The notes under the pieces are model-generated. The model made no database searches. It was not told the DNA's origin and saw nothing but the letters and a program-made list of their open reading frames with translations. From positions 4,860-10,227 of the forward strand of contig JAAUZW010000017.1 in the NCBI GenBank assembly GCA_014804385.1: DNA of 5,368 nt, read 5' to 3'. A program made the translations under genes and the position numbers. Positions 5,210 to 5,368 of this stretch are shown here, piece by piece (position 1 is the stretch's first letter; every line of letters begins with the position of its first letter). Source of the stretch: Lachnospiraceae bacterium. GTDB taxonomy: Bacteria > Bacillota > Clostridia > Lachnospirales > Lachnospiraceae.

Positions 5210-5368
5210 GGGAATATTGATTGTCGTTTCCGGTTTTTCGGGGGCGGGGAAGGGTACCTTAATGAAGCGGCTGGTGGAGGAGTACGATGGCTATGCGCTG
5301 TCGATCTCGGCGACTACCCGTGCGCCGCGGCCCGGCGAAGAGGATGGCAGAGAGTATTTCTTTTTGTC
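5199..5368 (+). CDS. gmk: Guanylate kinase, N-terminal part (runs off the window)
   Basis: Gmk phosphorylates GMP to GDP with ATP, an essential step of guanine nucleotide synthesis that also recycles signalling nucleotides. Fifty-six codons are visible. The P-loop reads S-G-F-S-G-A-G-K-G-T (residues 11-20) and the start of the GMP-binding region is S-I-S-A-T-T-R-A-P-R-P-G-E (35-47), followed by D-G-R-E-Y-F-F (49-55); R41, R44 and Y53 match the usual GMP-binding positions. The chosen ATG overlaps the end of remA by 11 bp and has AGAGGA (5182-5187) 11 nt upstream. An in-frame ATG at 5187 would add four residues (M-D-R-Q), but its only adjacent purine tract leaves no spacer, so 5199 is preferred. 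The usual protein is about 205 residues, so most of it lies beyond the window; in Bacillus the next gene is rpoZ. Confidence 0.95.
   Translation, partial: MKNKGILIVVSGFSGAGKGTLMKRLVEEYDGYALSISATTRAPRPGEEDGREYFFL

Overview
The window looks like chromosomal DNA of a Bacillota bacterium in class Clostridia, most likely Lachnospiraceae. This rests on strong AGGAGG-type ribosome binding sites, a sigma-A promoter close to consensus, protein sequences of clear Firmicute type (RqcH, YicC/YloC, RemA, Gmk), and the gene order yicC-remA-gmk, which matches yloC-remA-gmk of Bacillus subtilis. I could run no similarity search, so the family assignment is a judgement from the sequence.

Layout: (1) Positions 1-1143, plus strand, hold the C-terminal part of a polytopic SpoVB/MurJ-like (MOP superfamily) flippase that starts outside the window and ends in an extreme Lys/Arg tail. 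(2) Positions 1140-1982, plus strand, overlap it by 4 bp (GTGA) and encode a predicted lipoprotein with a ComEC-type metallo-beta-lactamase domain. (3) Positions 2004-3767, minus strand, encode complete RqcH (NFACT family), convergent with the lipoprotein gene across a 21-bp gap. (4) Positions 3768-4059 are a divergent intergenic region of about 290 bp. It holds a near-perfect 29-bp direct repeat, two abutting perfect palindromes, a possible -10 box for rqcH, a strong promoter for the rightward operon and a hairpin leader. (5) From 4060 onward, plus strand, run yicC, remA and the start of gmk. They are tightly packed (10-bp gap, then 11-bp overlap) and read as one operon that leaves the window.

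The right half is conserved housekeeping: RqcH rescues obstructed 50S subunits by C-terminal tailing, YicC is an RNase-family protein, RemA is a DNA-binding regulator of matrix and osmoprotection genes, and Gmk makes GDP. The left half is the more accessory part, a cell-envelope flippase coupled to an apparently surface-anchored metallohydrolase.

The most interesting signal is the junction of those two genes. A slippery heptamer A AAA AAG lies in correct phase at 1113-1119. It is followed after 7 nt by a small perfect GC-rich hairpin (1127-1139), and the -1 frame is open straight into the downstream gene. The same hairpin covers part of that gene's Shine-Dalgarno sequence, so the site could serve translational coupling, programmed -1 frameshifting to a fused membrane protein, or both. 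The second signal is the repeat and palindrome cluster between rqcH and yicC, which looks like a REP/MITE-like intergenic element with one fuller and one partial copy. I found no tRNA, rRNA, CRISPR array, insertion sequence or prophage gene.
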